A stretch of DNA of 64,000 nt from Gordonia sp. X0973. Its GTDB lineage: Bacteria; Actinomycetota; Actinomycetes; Mycobacteriales; Mycobacteriaceae. The translations under genes were made by a program, and so were the position numbers. The stretch is taken from assembly GCF_013348785.1 (NCBI RefSeq), contig NZ_CP054691.1, positions 744,001-808,000 on the forward strand, given 5' to 3'. The notes below the pieces were generated by a model. The model worked only from the letters and a program-made list of their open reading frames with translations. It was not told the origin of the DNA and searched no databases. Positions 62,298 to 64,000 of this stretch are shown one piece after another (position 1 is the first letter of the stretch; each line of letters opens with the position of its first letter).

Positions 62298-63071
62298 TCA
62301 GTTCTGGGCGATCGCCTTGTTCACCAGGCGTGAGACGAAGTTCGGCACGACCTTGCTCGCATTGTTGAGGACGGTCGTCTGCACGCCCACCGAGTAATGC
62401 GTCCGGTGGATCAGCTTGTCCGCCGCATTCGGGTGTACCGAGGTCCAGACGCGCTCGGCGACCTCTTCCGGGGTGATCCGGATCCCGAGCGTCTGCGCCG
62501 ACTTGGACTCGGCGTCGGCCAGTGCCGTCTTGGCCCAGAGCGGCCAGATGGCGACGACGCGGATGTCGTCCTTCTGCCACTCCAACTCCAGTGCCTCGGT
62601 GAGCCCGGCGACGTAGAACTTGGCGGCCGAGTAGGTGGCGATGTCGGGCTGGCCGTAGATGGCCGACGCCGAGGCGATATTCACCAGGTGGGAGCCGGGG
62701 GTCGCCTTGAGATACGGGTAGGCGGCCTGGGCGCCCAGGGTGACGCCGAGGACGTCGATGTCGATCTGTGCCTGGACCGCTTCGGCGGAGATGGTGTCGA
62801 GGCGGCCGCCGACGAGGATCCCGGCGTTGTTGTCCAGGACGTCGAGCTTTCCGTCGGTGTGCTTGGTGAAGTCGGCGAGCGCCTTGGCCCACTGCGCCGG
62901 CTTGCGCACGTCCAGGCGGCCGGTGACGAATTCGGGGTGCTCCGCCTTGACGGCCTTGAGTGCCTCGGCGTCGACGTCGAAGACGCCGACTGTCCACCCT
63001 TTCCCTGCGAAGTGTTTGGCGGTGGCCAGGCCGATGCCGGCGGCACCGCCGGAGATGAAGATGGAGGGCAC
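62298..63071 (-). CDS. SDR family oxidoreductase
   Basis: A 257-residue short-chain dehydrogenase. The cofactor loop is ISGGAAGIGLATA, followed by FDVDAEAL (Asp suggests NAD(H)), DNNAGILVGG, the catalytic Ser in NIASASAIYG and YSAAK. The C-terminal 60 residues (from EEVAERVWTSVHPN) resemble the SDR group of mycobacterial fatty-alcohol and retinal-type dehydrogenases. I used the GTG at 63071, which begins just before the first strand and follows GGAAAGG by 11 bases; a TTG at 63110 in frame would add 13 residues of no family likeness. A dyad at 63127-63138 lies upstream. Confidence 0.87.
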   Translation of the reverse strand: MPSIFISGGAAGIGLATAKHFAGKGWTVGVFDVDAEALKAVKAEHPEFVTGRLDVRKPAQWAKALADFTKHTDGKLDVLDNNAGILVGGRLDTISAEAVQAQIDIDVLGVTLGAQAAYPYLKATPGSHLVNIASASAIYGQPDIATYSAAKFYVAGLTEALELEWQKDDIRVVAIWPLWAKTALADAESKSAQTLGIRITPEEVAERVWTSVHPNAADKLIHRTHYSVGVQTTVLNNASKVVPNFVSRLVNKAIAQN

Positions 63072-63126
63072 GGTGGTTGAAGCCTTTCCGGGTGGGACGG
63101 TGTGTGTCAATGAACATTGGCATAGT

Positions 63127-63138
63127 TACCGCCCGGTA
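63127..63138. promoter_or_regulatory. Candidate TetR-type operator upstream of the SDR gene
   Basis: TACCG-CC-CGGTA is a 12-base dyad within GTTACCGCCCGGTAGTAA. It resembles operators of TetR regulators that guard SDR and fatty-acid genes, but no such regulator is adjacent. Confidence 0.4.
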
Positions 63139-63246
63139 GTAAAGGCTCTGGTCACGATTGCGCCTCAAACTGCACGCGAATTACATGCGATTGGTAGCTT
63201 TTCCGGGGTCAGCACATCCATTTCGTCTAGACCAACGGGAGCCGCA

Positions 63247-64000
63247 ATGACCCAGCCGCCGATTGACCCCGGCCAGCAACCGCCGCAGGTGCCGGGCCAG
63301 CAGCCCGGCGCGTACCCACCCCCTCCCGGAGCACCCGGGGCACCGGGCGGATTCCAGCCGCAGCCGGGCGCCTACCCTCCCGGACCCGCGGGTCCGGCCG
63401 CTCCGGCGTTCAGCGTCGGCGAAGGCTTCAGCTGGGCCTTCAACAAGTTCGGCAAGAACGCCGGACCGCTGATCCTCGCCACCCTCGTCTTCGGTCTGAT
63501 CAGCGCCGTCGTCAGCGGGATCTTCCAGTTCATCGCCGGCGCGATGGGCAATACGACGACGGTGAGCACCGACGACTCGTTCGCCTTCACGTCGAGCTAC
63601 ACCGTCGGCAGTTGGATCGTCCTGATCATCGGCTACATCGTGTCGCTGATCGTGGGCGGCTACATCGCCGCGTCCTACTGGAACGGGATCCTCAAGATCG
63701 CCAACGGTGAGAAGGTGACCTTCGGATCGTTCTTCCAGCCGCGCAACGTCGGCGCCGTGATCATCGGATCGATCCTGGTCGGCATCATCACCGGCATCGG
63801 ATTGGCCCTGTGCGTCCTGCCGGGCCTGATCGCCGCGATCTTCCTGTACTTCACGTCCGTGGCCATCGTGGACCACAACCTCAGCGGTCCGGACGGGCTG
63901 GTGGCGAGCTTCAACACCGTCAAGGCGAACTTCGGCCCGGCGCTGCTGACCTGGCTCCTCGCCGTCATCACCGCCGTCGTCGGCGCGCTGCTCTGCGGTG
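63247..64000 (+). CDS. Proline/glycine-rich transmembrane protein (partial, runs off the right edge)
   Basis: At least 251 residues, with no stop before the window ends. The N-terminal 58 residues are Pro/Gly/Gln-rich (GQQPPQVPGQQPGAYPPPPG). Hydrophobic helices follow: ILATLVFGLISAVVSGIFQFI, WIVLIIGYIVSLIVGGYIAAS, AVIIGSILVGIITGIGLALCV and others, with the motif FLYFTSVAIVDHNLSGPDGL between. This layout matches the proline- and glycine-rich transmembrane proteins of mycobacteria (Rv2560-like, DUF4013-type helices). CGGGAG stands 5 bases before the ATG. Function unknown. Confidence 0.8.
   Translation, partial: MTQPPIDPGQQPPQVPGQQPGAYPPPPGAPGAPGGFQPQPGAYPPGPAGPAAPAFSVGEGFSWAFNKFGKNAGPLILATLVFGLISAVVSGIFQFIAGAMGNTTTVSTDDSFAFTSSYTVGSWIVLIIGYIVSLIVGGYIAASYWNGILKIANGEKVTFGSFFQPRNVGAVIIGSILVGIITGIGLALCVLPGLIAAIFLYFTSVAIVDHNLSGPDGLVASFNTVKANFGPALLTWLLAVITAVVGALLCG

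Overview
The window is high-GC chromosomal DNA from a mycolic-acid actinobacterium. My best guess is Gordonia or a close relative. The guess rests on GTG/TTG starts, LGFP-repeat and MmpS-like secreted proteins, an EchA6-type crotonase, an AmtR regulator, and gene order that follows, from memory, the Mycobacterium tuberculosis stretch gltA2 (Rv0896) - echA6 - Rv0906 - ctpE - Rv0910 - Rv0944/Rv0945 - pgi - chorismate mutase - uvrD1 - Rv0950c - sucCD - Rv0954/Rv0955 - purN - purH - Rv0958/Rv0959 - rpmF. I see no phage, plasmid, CRISPR array or complete insertion sequence. The main signs of flux are an HNH/13E12-type gene with an SOS box, a 69-bp tandem repeat behind a tRNA, and a small dispersed repeat found both between genes and inside one.

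Layout. 1-2.4 kb: a DUF2236/MpaB-type oxygenase (cut by the edge) and 5-oxoprolinase subunits PxpB/PxpC, all on the minus strand. 2.5-4.3 kb: citrate synthase and an FKBP prolyl isomerase ending at a strong terminator. 4.3-12.3 kb: MmpS-like secreted protein, EchA6-like protein, PLP aldolase/racemase with TetR regulator, metallo-beta-lactamase-fold hydrolase coupled to a CtpE-like P-type ATPase, an alkyladenine glycosylase and an Rv0910-like protein. 12.3-20.3 kb: tRNA-Arg(CCT), LGFP cell-envelope protein, orphan cobF, cysQ, Fpg-family glycosylase, SDR, lipoprotein, pgi and chorismate mutase. 20.6-28.7 kb: HNH gene, a MerR-controlled aldo/keto reductase operon, a membrane protein and PcrA/UvrD1. 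28.8-33.9 kb: M23 peptidase, sucCD, a nine-residue-repeat protein, RDD protein and nitroreductase. 34-40 kb: a branched-chain acyl-CoA oxidation operon (TetR, carboxyltransferase, biotin carboxylase, acyl-CoA dehydrogenase, MaoC). 40-43 kb: RidA/CGNR genes divergent from an SRPBCC gene, then an acyl-CoA synthetase. 43-51 kb: an AmtR-linked urea/guanidine nitrogen operon (permease, two DUF1989 proteins, a carboxyltransferase-only urea carboxylase homologue, allophanate hydrolase), amtR and a CitE-like lyase. 51.8-64 kb: a YGQQ-repeat membrane protein, DUF6350 protein, purNH, an AAA+/VWA pair, an AEC transporter, a DUF4190 protein, rpmF, an SDR and a proline-rich membrane protein cut by the right edge.

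How the genes work together. Central carbon genes (gltA, sucCD, pgi) sit beside purine and ribosomal housekeeping genes. Two catabolic modules stand out. One oxidises branched-chain acyl-CoA under a local TetR regulator. The other releases ammonia from urea or guanidine, probably under nitrogen control through AmtR. In the second module the carboxylase has no biotin carboxylase or biotin-carrier domain, which is the most puzzling biochemical point in the window.

Regulation is unusually readable. About eighteen genes have a TANNNT-like -10 box ending 6-8 bases before the start codon, so their transcripts are probably leaderless. In one case two divergent leaderless genes are only 21 bp apart, under a 27-bp palindrome covering both start codons. 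All calls come from reading the sequence and from memory of gene families; no database search was run.
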